Source: JACZWZ01 sp964194935 (GTDB lineage: Bacteria; Actinomycetota; Acidimicrobiia; Spongiisociales; UBA11373). From it: 32,747 nt of DNA. The translations under genes were made by a program, and so were the position numbers. Positions 1-7,550 of the stretch are shown one piece after another; the first letter of the stretch is position 1; every line of letters starts with the position of its first letter. The notes below the pieces were generated by a model. That model saw only the letters and a list, made by a program, of their open reading frames with translations. It made no database searches and was not told the DNA's origin. The stretch spans positions 1 through 32,747 of the forward strand of contig CAXMOL010000089.1 of NCBI GenBank assembly GCA_964194935.1, given 5' to 3'.

Positions 1-2
1 CG

Positions 3-728
3 CTACTCATCACGTCTGCCGCGTGACGGCATTGCTGCGATCGCAGCGGCACCGAACAACACCAACGCGGATACTCCGCCAAAGACGATGAGTGAGGTCG
101 TCTTGTCGGCCTCGAGCAGAACCCTGCTCAATACGAAGACGATGGCCAAGCCCATGACGAGACCCAGTGCCGGCAACCCCATTGCCGCCATAGCGTCGCG
201 CAGGAAGGCTGCGGGATTAGCCGGCCATGCGGTGCCCTCAAAACCGAACACCTCGGGACGCCCGGCACGTTCGACAGTTCCCCCGACGACGACCCCGGTT
301 ACTGCGCCTGTGATCAGAGCGACAATCGCCGCCCTGAATACCGACAGAGAAACGATGCCGTCGATGGTGGTGCCGCCGACCCCGATCGCAGTTCGGGCCG
401 CAGCAAATCCGACCACTGCACCGGCCAGGGCGCCTATCAAGGTAAGTGGCCCGAGCGCAAAGCGTTTGCTTTCGGGCTGGGAAAGCCGTCCGGTGGCGAA
501 TCCGGCTGCCGCCACGACTGCGCCTCCGATGGCGGAGGCTGCCACCACGAGGATGTACAGCGATGCTTGGGTGACGAGGAATGTTGCTCTTGCCGGCTCG
601 CCGTCGATCAGGACAGTATCGATGCCGGATCCGACCACCCGACCGGCCGCCAGCGCAACGACGGCGAGACCCATTACCGCTCCAAGCGTCCCTCCTACGA
701 AGATGGCTGGCCAGGTTCGGCGATGCAA
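3..728 (-). CDS. polytopic membrane protein, unknown function
   Basis: A 241-residue, very hydrophobic Ala/Gly/Val-rich protein. About six membrane segments can be seen, near residues 8-30, 52-80, 93-118, 130-150, 180-205 and 212-232, with a short Arg-rich C-terminal tail. I do not recognise a family and see no catalytic motif. The start is a TTG (726-728) with an AGGAG Shine-Dalgarno five to six bases before it, which makes the start credible despite the rare codon. It follows the 55-residue gene at 737-904 by eight bases, so the two are probably co-transcribed and translationally linked. It could be a transporter-like or structural integral membrane protein. The reading frame is confident; the function is not. 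Confidence 0.75.
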   Translation of the reverse strand: MHRRTWPAIFVGGTLGAVMGLAVVALAAGRVVGSGIDTVLIDGEPARATFLVTQASLYILVVAASAIGGAVVAAAGFATGRLSQPESKRFALGPLTLIGALAGAVVGFAAARTAIGVGGTTIDGIVSLSVFRAAIVALITGAVTGVVVGGTVERAGRPEVFGFEGTAWPANPAAFLRDAMAAMGLPALGLVMGLAIVFVLSRVLLEADKTTSLIVFGGVSALVLFGAAAIAAMPSRGRRDE

Positions 729-736
729 CGGGGCTC

Positions 737-904
737 CTAGGTGTCGGTGTCGTCGGGCATGTTAGTTGAGGCCTCCTTGGCCGCCGTCTGGCGAATCCGA
801 GCCCTCTTCTCTGCCCAGCGAACCCAGGTGAGCATGAGTAGAACCGGAATCGTGAACCACGCCAGTTCGTCCCAACCCCCCTGGTGTGCCACGAAGAAGT
901 CCAT
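737..904 (-). CDS. small single-span membrane protein (55 aa)
   Basis: A 55-codon gene too short for usual length cut-offs. The product has a short polar N-terminus, one hydrophobic segment at about residues 15-29 (AWFTIPVLLMLTWVR) and a basic then acidic C-terminal tail. Two start signals agree: the Shine-Dalgarno AGGGGA just before the ATG, and a TACGCT -10 hexamer eight bases upstream. It lies 49 bp after the 954-1799 gene and eight bases before the next gene, which is compatible with a two-gene operon. Its size and topology recall CcmD-type accessory peptides, but no cytochrome-maturation gene is nearby, so I do not assign that function. Confidence 0.7.
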   Translation of the reverse strand: MDFFVAHQGGWDELAWFTIPVLLMLTWVRWAEKRARIRQTAAKEASTNMPDDTDT

Positions 905-931
905 GTCCCCTCAGCGTACGTTGGTCGAGAT

Positions 932-948
932 GCTGCCGGGTCGGCAGC
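932..948 (-). terminator. GC-rich hairpin after the 954-1799 gene
   Basis: A perfect 6-bp inverted repeat, GCTGCC and GGCAGC around a 5-base loop, begins six bases past the stop codon of the minus-strand gene ending at 954. There is no T-run after it. It could be a U-less terminator or a 3'-end stabilising hairpin. It also lies just before the promoter and Shine-Dalgarno of the 55-residue gene. Confidence 0.35.
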
Positions 949-953
949 CGCTA

Positions 954-1799
954 TCAACCGGCGGCTGAATCGCAGGCGTCCGGTGAGTAGATGCCGGTAA
1001 CGAGTGCGTCGGGTGCCTGAGAGTCGATCGGTCCCCACAGCAAGAGTTGGCCTCCGGCGGAGGCTCGCAGCTCGAATGTCAGACCGACGTTCTGGTCGAC
1101 GATGAACTCGATCACGAAATCCCCGTAGGTGGCTTCCAGTTGGCCGACCGAGTCACCAACCCGCAGGCCCGACAGGGTGGCCATATCCGTTGTCGGGGAG
1201 GTGATCCCTCCGTAGCGGAGATCCATCCGGTAGGAGACGAATATATGGTTGGAGGCTTCGCCGCGGGTCACGATATTGAGCGGACCCCACCGGACCACCC
1301 GGATCGAGTCACCGGGGCATTCACCGAAGCTCCCGGCACCAACGATAAATCCGGTGTCATCGGTTGGCTGGCCAAACGTGGAGACGAGACGCCCCAGCAC
1401 ATCGTTACCGGCGTCCCCAAACTCCAGTGGTCCGATGTCGTCCGAAGACATGGTCAACTCAGCGATCGCGATCGGAGATCCGACTGCGCCGATCGTGGGA
1501 GCGTCGCCACCGCCGGGCAGCGTGGCTTCGGTGTCTCCGGTAACTGTGGTGTCTCCGGTGACGGTGGTGTCTCCGGTGACCGTGGTGGTGACGCTGGTAT
1601 CACCGGTGGCTGTGTCCGCTGTATTCGAGGCGAACAATCCGTAGGCGATAACGCTCACCGCAGCCAGAACGGCGGCGATTGCCATCCCGACCAACCATGG
1701 GTTTGGCTGGGGTGTGGGAGCAATGGGGCGACGCGGCGGCCCTCCCTGGCGCTGTCTGCCGCCTGGCGACGGCCTTGGATTGGGATCGACCGGAGGCAT
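954..1799 (-). CDS. membrane-anchored protein with Thr-rich repeat linker, unknown function
   Basis: Read from the ATG at 1799, which has a GAGGGG Shine-Dalgarno six bases upstream, this is 281 residues. A Pro/Arg-rich cytoplasmic N-terminus of about 33 residues is followed by one membrane segment (about 34-54, WLVGMAIAAVLAAVSVIAYG). A Thr/Asp/Gly linker with TVTGDT repeats comes next, then an extracytoplasmic domain of about 190 residues with two conserved-looking cysteines (GECPGD, PDACDS) that may form a disulphide. I do not recognise the domain. The reading frame is open up to a TTG at 1868 and a GTG at 1841; both have poorer ribosome-binding context. A TAGGAT -10 at 1868-1873 would start the transcript near 1861. 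The LCP gene lies immediately upstream on the same strand. Confidence 0.75.
   Translation of the reverse strand: MPPVDPNPRPSPGGRQRQGGPPRRPIAPTPQPNPWLVGMAIAAVLAAVSVIAYGLFASNTADTATGDTSVTTTVTGDTTVTGDTTVTGDTEATLPGGGDAPTIGAVGSPIAIAELTMSSDDIGPLEFGDAGNDVLGRLVSTFGQPTDDTGFIVGAGSFGECPGDSIRVVRWGPLNIVTRGEASNHIFVSYRMDLRYGGITSPTTDMATLSGLRVGDSVGQLEATYGDFVIEFIVDQNVGLTFELRASAGGQLLLWGPIDSQAPDALVTGIYSPDACDSAAG
1531..1584. repeat. three 18-bp tandem repeats encoding TVTGDT
   Basis: Three consecutive 18-bp units with the plus-strand consensus GTGTCTCCGGTGACNGTG, followed by degenerate copies. They lie inside the 954-1799 gene and encode its Thr/Asp-rich linker. Such repeats readily change copy number. Confidence 0.8.
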
Positions 1800-1907
1800 C
1801 TGTTGCCCCTCGCCGGTGACCCGCGGTGGTTGTCCGTCCACGTTTCGCTCACTCTCTGTTCTTAACAATCCTAAGTGATGCTGCCCTGAGGATGGTGGAG
1901 AAACCGA

Positions 1908-3038
1908 TTAGCCGCCGTTCCAACCTTCAAAGAACTGGAAGGCCGGCGGATATTCGGCGATGAGAGTGTCTTGGAACGAAACATTGAGCAAGAGGATCGA
2001 CTCCTCCAACTCGGTGGTTGAGGTCCGCACATCGAGTGTGACGCGATGGATGTCGTCGGAGCTGATGGTGCGGACGTCCCAGAGCAGGGCGATCGCATCG
2101 CCGAGGCCGAGTTCACCGTCGATGATGAACGCGTTGGATACGTCTTCGACCAGCCCCTGTAGCTCGGGGATGCTGCGAATCTCCTTCAACTTGTCTAGTG
2201 CGGTCAGCAGCAAATCCTGCTGATGTTGGTTTCGGGTGAGATCGTTTACGCCGGGCATCGTCGTCCACCCCGCATCGGTCAGCTGCTGTGTGCTTCGGGA
2301 CCGCACCCATGACAGGGCCTGTTGGCCGTTGACATGGGAACAACCCGCCCGGAGTTGGAAGTAGTCCCATTCGTCAGTGGGACTCCAGTTCGGAGACAAA
2401 TCCTCATTCTTGTCGCGGATGGCATAGGGCCCCACGCAGACCTCGACGCCTCCGACCCGGTCGATGATCTGTTCGAAACCGGGGAAGGTGAACATGGCGA
2501 AGTGATCGATTGGGACTCCGGTGAAGTCCTCCACCGCGATGGCCAACTGCTCCGGCCCGCTCACCCCTGCGTTTTCGCATCCGAAAAGGTTCTCGTTGAT
2601 CTTGGTCTTGACGTTTCTGCACGGGTTGATCACGTAGAGGTCGCGCGGGATCGAGACCATGACCGCGTCACCACTGTCGGGTGGCAGGATGACGAGCAGG
2701 ATGACGTCGGCCCGCAGGGTCGAATCGTCCGAACCCACGACCAGGAATGAGTTGACTCGACCGCGGTCGATGAAGAGGAGGGGGATCGTGGTCGTCGTGG
2801 TCCCCGGAGTGGTGGTCGTGGTTACCGTCGTGCCCGGTGCGACGGTGTCCGGAGAAGCAACTGTTGTGGTTGTCCCGAGCGCATCGCGCGCCTCGTCCGT
2901 GTTGAACGGCACGGTTTCGATGTCATTCCACGAACTCCACACCTGGAAACCGGACCATGCAGCGGCCGCAAACACAACGACGCCGACAACGACGATGGCG
3001 CGCTTGACGGCCAGCTTCCGGTTCTCGGTGGGGGACAT
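1908..3038 (-). CDS. LytR-CpsA-Psr (LCP) family cell-wall glycopolymer ligase
   Basis: 376 residues. There is a short basic N-terminus, one membrane segment at about residues 12-30, a Thr-rich linker at about 55-86, then an extracytoplasmic LCP domain. The family signatures are visible: SFLVVGSDDS (about 97-106), RADVILL, SIPRDLYV with Arg132, the KINENLFG block, GVPIDHFAMF, DRVGGVEVCV, QALSWVRSR and a following RNQHQQDLL. LCP proteins transfer glycopolymers from a polyprenyl-phosphate carrier to peptidoglycan (in actinobacteria, arabinogalactan or similar polymers). The substrate here cannot be told from sequence. The ATG at 3038 lies seven bases after a TAATCT hexamer, so a leaderless transcript is likely. 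The Thr linker is unusually long for the family but resembles linkers of neighbouring exported proteins. Confidence 0.93.
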   Translation of the reverse strand: MSPTENRKLAVKRAIVVVGVVVFAAAAWSGFQVWSSWNDIETVPFNTDEARDALGTTTTVASPDTVAPGTTVTTTTTPGTTTTTIPLLFIDRGRVNSFLVVGSDDSTLRADVILLVILPPDSGDAVMVSIPRDLYVINPCRNVKTKINENLFGCENAGVSGPEQLAIAVEDFTGVPIDHFAMFTFPGFEQIIDRVGGVEVCVGPYAIRDKNEDLSPNWSPTDEWDYFQLRAGCSHVNGQQALSWVRSRSTQQLTDAGWTTMPGVNDLTRNQHQQDLLLTALDKLKEIRSIPELQGLVEDVSNAFIIDGELGLGDAIALLWDVRTISSDDIHRVTLDVRTSTTELEESILLLNVSFQDTLIAEYPPAFQFFEGWNGG

Positions 3039-3082
3039 CCGCGGCAGATTACCCCCTTTGGCACCTTTGTAGTTCGGTTCGG

Positions 3083-5098
3083 CTAGGTGAGCCCAGCGCG
3101 GAGTGCCTCAGGCGTCGCCACGGGTGCATCACAAACGAATCCTCGACAGATGTATGCGGCGGCCCCATTGGGTGCCGGCCGGTTGGCCAGCAGCGGTATT
3201 CCGTGATCATCGACCCCGTCACCGACGGCGGTAAACACGTGTGGACGGTATTTGCTGTGGGCGACTGCTTCGAGGGCGGCGCGGGCCGAACCATGGCCGA
3301 CGATGGCCAGTTCAACGGGCGGCTCCATGGCTACCTGCAGCACCGACAACAGGTGACCTACTCCCATCGGGTAGCGCTCGATGAGCTGGGAGGCGGTCAG
3401 GAATACGCCGTCGATCCGGTCCAGAAGGCTGGTGTCGCCGGTAAACGCCGCCAGGTGCTGTAGCGCCTCGGCCGCCAGCGCGTTGTCCGATGGTGTTGGA
3501 TTATCGAACAAGTTCTTGGGTCGGGCGATGAGGGCCTCGACATCGTGACCGGTGGCGTAAAAACCGCCGGCCTCTTGATCCCAGAAGAGGTCGACCATGG
3601 TGGTGGTGAGATCGCTGGCTGTTGTGAACCACTCGGGATCTCCGGTTGCTTGGTATAGAGCAAAGAGGCCCAGAGCTAATGCGCCGTAGTCATCACAAAA
3701 GGCAGGGCTCGACGTCCGTCCCTCTCTCCACGATCTCATTAGGCGCCCGTCGTCTCGTCGCATCTCATTCAATACGAAGCGGGCGGTGGTGGCGGCATGC
3801 TCGACGAAGAGAGGTTCGCCGAGGGCGACCCCTGCTTCTGCCAGCGCCCGCACCGCCATCCCGTTCCAGGCGCATACCGCCTTGTCATCGAGGCCGGGTC
3901 TGACCCGATTCGAGCGGAGGTCACCGAGTGCCCTCAGGGTGTCTTGCACCTCTGCCTCCAGTTGGGAGGAACTGAGGCCCTGTTCGTCGGCGACTTCGCC
4001 GACAGTTCGCTTCCGGTGCAGAATCGTTCGCCCTTCCCAATTTCCGCCCGGAGTCGCCCCTAGAACCGCGGCGACCGCTTCCGAATCAGTGGCCGATGAG
4101 AACTCGTCCCACCCGAAGACATAGAAGCGGCCCTCTTCGCCCTCGGAATCGGCGTCTTCGCCCGATGCGAACCCCCCGTTGGTCAAGGCCAGGTCACGCA
4201 GCATGTATTCGACGGTGGAGCGTGCCACGTCGGCGAAACGTTGTTCCCCGGTGACCTGCGAGGCGAGGGCATAGAGGCGGACGAGTTGGGCGTTGTCGTA
4301 CAGCATCTTCTCGAAGTGAGGCACGAGCCAGCGGCTGTCAACGGTGTAGCGGGAGAATCCGCCGCCGATCTGGTCGTGTATTCCGCCGTCGGCCATGGCC
4401 GACAGCGTGCGGATGAGCATCGCTTCGGATTCGGGGGCCCAGGGCTTGCCAGCCGACCGCAGCAGGAACTCCAGCGTCGGCACTTGGGGGAATTTGGGTG
4501 CCCCTCCGAATCCACCGTTTATGGGGTCGTAGGCGGCGCGTATCGCCTCGTATGCCGTTGCAAGTTCCCTTTTCCCTGCCACGTCGACCCCGGGAGGGGT
4601 CGGCAATGAGATTGTCCGCGTCAGCGAACCGGCCTGTGTCTCGACTTCGTCGCGTCGGTGAATCCAGGAGTCGTGGACAGCTTCCATCACTCTTGCGAAT
4701 GATGGATGGCCGTGTCGGTCTGTCTTGGGGAAGTACGTGCCAGCGAAGAATGGATCTCCCTTCGGAGTGAGGAAGACGGTCATCGGCCATCCGCCCTGTC
4801 CCGTCATCGCCTGGACCGCGTCCATGTACACCCGATCGATATCGGGCCTCTCTTCTCTATCGACCTTGACGTTTACGAACCAGTCGTTCATTGTTTTTGC
4901 CGTTTCGAGATCCTCGAACGACTCGTGTGCCATCACATGGCACCAATGACACGATGCGTATCCCACCGACAGAAGCACCGGAACGTCTCGTTCTTCTGCC
5001 GCGGCCAGGGCCTCAGGGGACCACTCCCACCAATCGACCGGATTGTCGGCGTGTTGGAGGAGGTAAGGCGAAGTGGAGGCGGTGAGCCGGTTGGCCAT
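3083..5098 (-). CDS. thioredoxin-domain DUF255 protein (YyaL/SPATA20 family)
   Basis: 671 residues, full length for the family. The N-terminal DUF255 thioredoxin-like domain shows the invariant YLLQHADNPVDW motif, the CHWC pair (Cys50, Cys53) in VGYASCHWCHVMAHESF, and TGQGGWPMTVFLTP with FFAGTYFP. The rest is the alpha/alpha-toroid (six-hairpin glycosidase-like) domain seen in the family. The biochemical role is not established; a thiol-dependent or cellobiose-2-epimerase-like fold has been inferred for relatives. The start ATG is six bases after a TAGCTT hexamer, so it is probably leaderless. It is divergent from the gene at 5143 with only 44 bp between start codons. No signal peptide, so cytoplasmic. 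Confidence 0.92.
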   Translation of the reverse strand: MANRLTASTSPYLLQHADNPVDWWEWSPEALAAAEERDVPVLLSVGYASCHWCHVMAHESFEDLETAKTMNDWFVNVKVDREERPDIDRVYMDAVQAMTGQGGWPMTVFLTPKGDPFFAGTYFPKTDRHGHPSFARVMEAVHDSWIHRRDEVETQAGSLTRTISLPTPPGVDVAGKRELATAYEAIRAAYDPINGGFGGAPKFPQVPTLEFLLRSAGKPWAPESEAMLIRTLSAMADGGIHDQIGGGFSRYTVDSRWLVPHFEKMLYDNAQLVRLYALASQVTGEQRFADVARSTVEYMLRDLALTNGGFASGEDADSEGEEGRFYVFGWDEFSSATDSEAVAAVLGATPGGNWEGRTILHRKRTVGEVADEQGLSSSQLEAEVQDTLRALGDLRSNRVRPGLDDKAVCAWNGMAVRALAEAGVALGEPLFVEHAATTARFVLNEMRRDDGRLMRSWREGRTSSPAFCDDYGALALGLFALYQATGDPEWFTTASDLTTTMVDLFWDQEAGGFYATGHDVEALIARPKNLFDNPTPSDNALAAEALQHLAAFTGDTSLLDRIDGVFLTASQLIERYPMGVGHLLSVLQVAMEPPVELAIVGHGSARAALEAVAHSKYRPHVFTAVGDGVDDHGIPLLANRPAPNGAAAYICRGFVCDAPVATPEALRAGLT

Positions 5099-5104
5099 GA
5101 TCGG

Positions 5105-5136
5105 AAGCTAGTGGTGGCCGATTCGCAACCTACGAT
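5105..5136. promoter_or_regulatory. back-to-back leaderless promoters
   Basis: Minus-strand -10 TAGCTT (5105-5110) serves the DUF255 gene and plus-strand -10 TACGAT (5131-5136) serves the exported protein at 5143. Each hexamer is six bases from its start codon and only 20 bp separate them, so the two RNA polymerase footprints must overlap. Confidence 0.6.
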
Positions 5137-5142
5137 CAGCCC

Positions 5143-5808
5143 ATGACGACATCCGTCGAGCGGCGGTTTCCAGCCGTGGCAGCCCTCCTTGCGGCCGTGG
5201 TTGGCCTCGTCCTGATTCTGATTGCCGCGATGCAGTTGGCGAGCGGTGATTCGGTTGGCACCGCGGCGTCTCCAACATCGATCTCGGTTGCGTCGACCAC
5301 TACTCCTGCAGAGCCGGCAGTTTCGACACCGAGCACAACGCTCTCGGCAGACTTCACGCCAGGCGCCGTTGTGCTCGTCACCGATGACTCGGGGAGCATC
5401 TCGGCGATCCTGCCTGCCGAATGGGCCGATGTTTCAGGGGTGGAGTGGGTGGTGGATAACAACCGGATCGGACCCTCGATCACGGCGGCCCCCGATATAG
5501 ACGCCTGGTACGCCTCGTGGGGCACCCCCGGTGTGTTCGTTGGAGTTTCGACGTCAAGCCTTGCTCCGGAGCCCGGTGATTTTTCGGGGATCTGCTCACT
5601 CGGAGAATTCGAAGAGCGTTCGGCGGGTGTTCTCGCAGGGACGGTGCAGGCATGGTCGGACTGTGGAGCCGAGGGCGGAGACTTCTATGTGTTCGTCGGG
5701 GGCCCGCCCGATTCATCGTGGTCCGTGCTGGTGCAACTGGTGGACGTCGATGGGAGTGGTCGGGCGACGCTCGATCAAATCCTGACCACTTTTAGTTACG
5801 AAACATAA
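5143..5808 (+). CDS. exported or membrane-anchored protein, unknown function
   Basis: 221 residues. A hydrophobic segment at about 10-30 (AALLAAVVGLVLILIAAMQL) acts as a signal or anchor, then a Thr/Ser/Pro linker to about residue 68, then a globular domain of about 150 residues. That domain holds two cysteines (FSGICSLGEF, WSDCGAEG) that could pair outside the cell. The domain looks like an uncharacterised secreted domain; I do not recognise a name for it. The ATG is chosen because TACGAT lies six bases upstream and there is no Shine-Dalgarno, the leaderless pattern used throughout the window. It is divergent from the DUF255 gene. Nothing in the sequence shows an enzymatic motif. Confidence 0.75.
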   Translation: MTTSVERRFPAVAALLAAVVGLVLILIAAMQLASGDSVGTAASPTSISVASTTTPAEPAVSTPSTTLSADFTPGAVVLVTDDSGSISAILPAEWADVSGVEWVVDNNRIGPSITAAPDIDAWYASWGTPGVFVGVSTSSLAPEPGDFSGICSLGEFEERSAGVLAGTVQAWSDCGAEGGDFYVFVGGPPDSSWSVLVQLVDVDGSGRATLDQILTTFSYET

Positions 5809-5979
5809 ACGATAAGTGGTCTTGTGGTCCTCTCCGCGCTGGTCGATGAGTCTGTTCGACCATCGGGAATCGTTAGATGAATTGGGGGGTTCACAAACTG
5901 AACGCCCTGTGACATAGTGGAGCAGAAGCAAGATTTGTGATTTTGTTCACGAAGTGCTTGACAGTCAGGTGGCGGCGCT

Positions 5980-6034
5980 CGTCCCGAAATGGCCCCGAAA
6001 GGGTCGCGAAAAGGCTCCGAAGAGGCTCCGAAGA
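5980..6034 (+). repeat. five 11-bp tandem repeats in the sigma-factor leader
   Basis: Five consecutive 11-mers: CGTCCCGAAAT, GGCCCCGAAAG, GGTCGCGAAAA, GGCTCCGAAGA and GGCTCCGAAGA. The last two are identical, and all five share a CGAA core at repeat positions 6-9. Eleven base pairs is about one helical turn, so the cores lie on the same face of the DNA. Confidence 0.8.
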
Positions 6035-6041
6035 GCGACCC
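6001..6041 (+). promoter_or_regulatory. hairpin enclosing the leader repeats
   Basis: GGGTCGC at 6001-6007 and GCGACCC at 6035-6041 are perfectly complementary. The 27-base loop is GAAAA plus the two identical 11-mers. In RNA this would form a stable stem about 62 nt before the sigma-factor start codon. A regulatory role is inference. Confidence 0.5.
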
Positions 6042-6103
6042 GCTGGCGTTGAGTACCGACAAAAGATCACCAAAGACAATCAGACGAGAGGACAATTCCC
6101 CCA

Positions 6104-7069
6104 ATGGCAGTTGCCAAGACGCGACGTGAGCGCGAACGAAACAAGCTCACCGACGATCGTGGTCGTCTGACCACCGATCTTGTCAGTCAGTATCTCACCG
6201 CGATCGGTGAGTACGAGCTGCTTACTGCAGAACTCGAGGTCGAGTTCGCCCAGAAGATCGAGGCGGGCGAAGACGCTGCAGCGCGTTTGGAAGAGGGCGA
6301 TTTCAAGGGCAAGACCCAGGAGATCGAGCTAAAGCGCAACAAGAGGCTCGGTCAGCAGGCAAAGGACGATTTCCTTACCGCAAACCTGAGGTTGGTGGTC
6401 GCCAACGCCCGCCGCTACGCCAACACCTCAGGAATCGACTTCCTCGATCTGATTCAGGAAGGCAATCTCGGTCTGATTCGCGCTGTCGAGAAGTTCGACT
6501 GGCGCAAGGGCTTCAAATTCTCCACATATGCGACATGGTGGATTCGCCAGGCAATCACCCGGGCGATCGCCGACAAGTCCCGCACTGTGCGTATTCCAGT
6601 CCACTTGCACGACACGCTCGCCGCGGTGCGAGCCGCCCAGGCGAGTCTCAAAGCCGAACTCGGCCGCGACCCCAAGCCAGCTGAGATCGCCGAAGAGGCG
6701 GGAGTGACCGTCGACAAGGTGGAGCTGGCCCTCGGGGTGGCAGACACGGTGTCGCTCGAACAGCCGGTCGGTGAGGACGGTGCTCAGCTTGGTGACTTCA
6801 TCGAGGACGAGGATGCAACAGATCCCGTTCGCGTCACCGAAGAGGGTGACATCGCCGACAGCTTGCGCAGGTCGATCTCGCGGCTGCCCGATCGTGAGGG
6901 TCGGATCCTGGCGCTGCGCTATGGCTTCCTTGATGGTGTGCCCCGCACACTTGAGGAGATTGGTGAGGAGTTCAACCTCACCCGGGAGCGGATTCGACAG
7001 CTTGAGAAGCTGGCGTTGTGCCGCCTCCGCCACCCCTCCTTCGGTATCCGCGAGCAGGACCTCGTATAG
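6104..7069 (+). CDS. RNA polymerase sigma-70 family factor (group 1/2, RpoD/SigB-like)
   Basis: 321 residues. Region 1.2 is visible at about residues 24-56 (LVSQYLTAIGEYELLTAELE). Region 2 runs about 86-162, with NLRLVVANARRYA, LDLIQEGNLGLIRAVEKFD and the -10-binding KFSTYATWWIRQAITRAI. Region 3 is about 165-235. Region 4 is about 255-315, ending in the helix-turn-helix TLEEIGEEFNLTRERIRQLE. Region 1.1 is absent and the length is that of actinobacterial principal-like group 2 factors rather than the about 500-residue HrdB/SigA. It directs core polymerase to housekeeping-like TANNNT promoters. Unlike most neighbours it has a long leader and a Shine-Dalgarno (AGAGGA, spacing about eleven). No anti-sigma gene is adjacent. 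Whether it is the primary factor of the organism cannot be told here. Confidence 0.95.
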   Translation: MAVAKTRRERERNKLTDDRGRLTTDLVSQYLTAIGEYELLTAELEVEFAQKIEAGEDAAARLEEGDFKGKTQEIELKRNKRLGQQAKDDFLTANLRLVVANARRYANTSGIDFLDLIQEGNLGLIRAVEKFDWRKGFKFSTYATWWIRQAITRAIADKSRTVRIPVHLHDTLAAVRAAQASLKAELGRDPKPAEIAEEAGVTVDKVELALGVADTVSLEQPVGEDGAQLGDFIEDEDATDPVRVTEEGDIADSLRRSISRLPDREGRILALRYGFLDGVPRTLEEIGEEFNLTRERIRQLEKLALCRLRHPSFGIREQDLV

Positions 7070-7088
7070 GCGTTCGTCGCCGATTTGC

Positions 7089-7123
7089 GTCGAAGAATCC
7101 GGCTCGAGCGGTGATTCTTCGAC
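7089..7123 (+). terminator. 11-bp hairpin after the sigma-factor gene
   Basis: GTCGAAGAATC (7089-7099) and GATTCTTCGAC (7113-7123) are perfect inverted repeats around a 13-base loop that itself contains the palindrome GCTCGAGC. It begins 19 bp after the sigma stop codon and has no T-run, so it is either a U-less terminator or a protein-binding palindrome upstream of the CBS gene. Confidence 0.5.
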
Positions 7124-7166
7124 ACGGCAGTCCCGTGGGTGCAGCGCTTCGCTAGCCTCGGCACAG

Positions 7167-7550
7167 ATGATTCTGCGATCACTGATTAGTGGATCGGCCA
7201 CGGTCATAGGGCCGGAGGCAACCCTCGGCGATGCCGCCGAGGCACTGGGCGATTACGACCTGGGAGGCCTTGCCGTTGTGTCGGATCGCAACCTGGTTGG
7301 AATCGTCACCGAGCGGGACTTGGTCAGAGCGCTCGGAGCAGGAGCAGATCCCGAGAGCGAGCATGTCGCCGACTGGATGGCGGATGCTCCGGATACCTTC
7401 TCGCCCGATGTCGACGTCACCGAGGCCGCTGCATGGCTGCTCGAGGTGGGCTACCGCCACATGCCTGTGATGGAAGATGGAGAGTTGCTCGGGATCGTCA
7501 ACATCCGCGACATTCTGCGAGCAGTTATCGACGGTCCAGCCTCGGACTGA
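7167..7550 (+). CDS. CBS-pair domain protein
   Basis: 127 residues made almost entirely of two CBS motifs, one at about residues 8-58 (LGGLAVVSDRNLVGIVTERDLVRAL) and one at about 70-122 (YRHMPVMEDGELLGIVNIRDILRAV). CBS pairs bind adenosine nucleotides or S-adenosylmethionine and act as energy or ligand sensors; no effector domain is attached here. The ATG at 7167 is chosen because TAGCCT (7153-7158) lies eight bases upstream; the open frame extends further 5' across the end of the sigma gene but has no family sequence there. The stop codon TGA (7548-7550) directly abuts the stop codon of the convergent gene at 7551. Confidence 0.88.
   Translation: MILRSLISGSATVIGPEATLGDAAEALGDYDLGGLAVVSDRNLVGIVTERDLVRALGAGADPESEHVADWMADAPDTFSPDVDVTEAAAWLLEVGYRHMPVMEDGELLGIVNIRDILRAVIDGPASD

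Larger units (their letters stand above)
5809..6103 (+). promoter_or_regulatory. 295-bp intergenic region and long sigma-factor leader
   Basis: No convincing gene is present. A promoter TTCACA (5890-5895), 17 bp, CATAGT (5913-5918) would start transcription near 5925 and give a leader of roughly 180 nt, the longest in the window. The leader contains five 11-bp tandem repeats and a hairpin (listed separately), and ends with AGAGGA about eleven bases before the ATG at 6104. A TTGACA at 5958 has no matching -10 at the right distance. The promoter assignment is inference. Confidence 0.5.

Noticed and set aside
1047..1865. Long plus-strand open frame opposite the 954-1799 gene
   Set aside because: Shadow frame: no ribosome-binding site or recognisable domain, and the minus frame has a membrane anchor, linker and conserved-looking cysteines.
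5958..5986. TTGACA at 5958-5963 as the sigma-factor promoter
   Set aside because: No acceptable -10 follows at 16-18 bp; TTCACA-17-CATAGT just upstream fits better.
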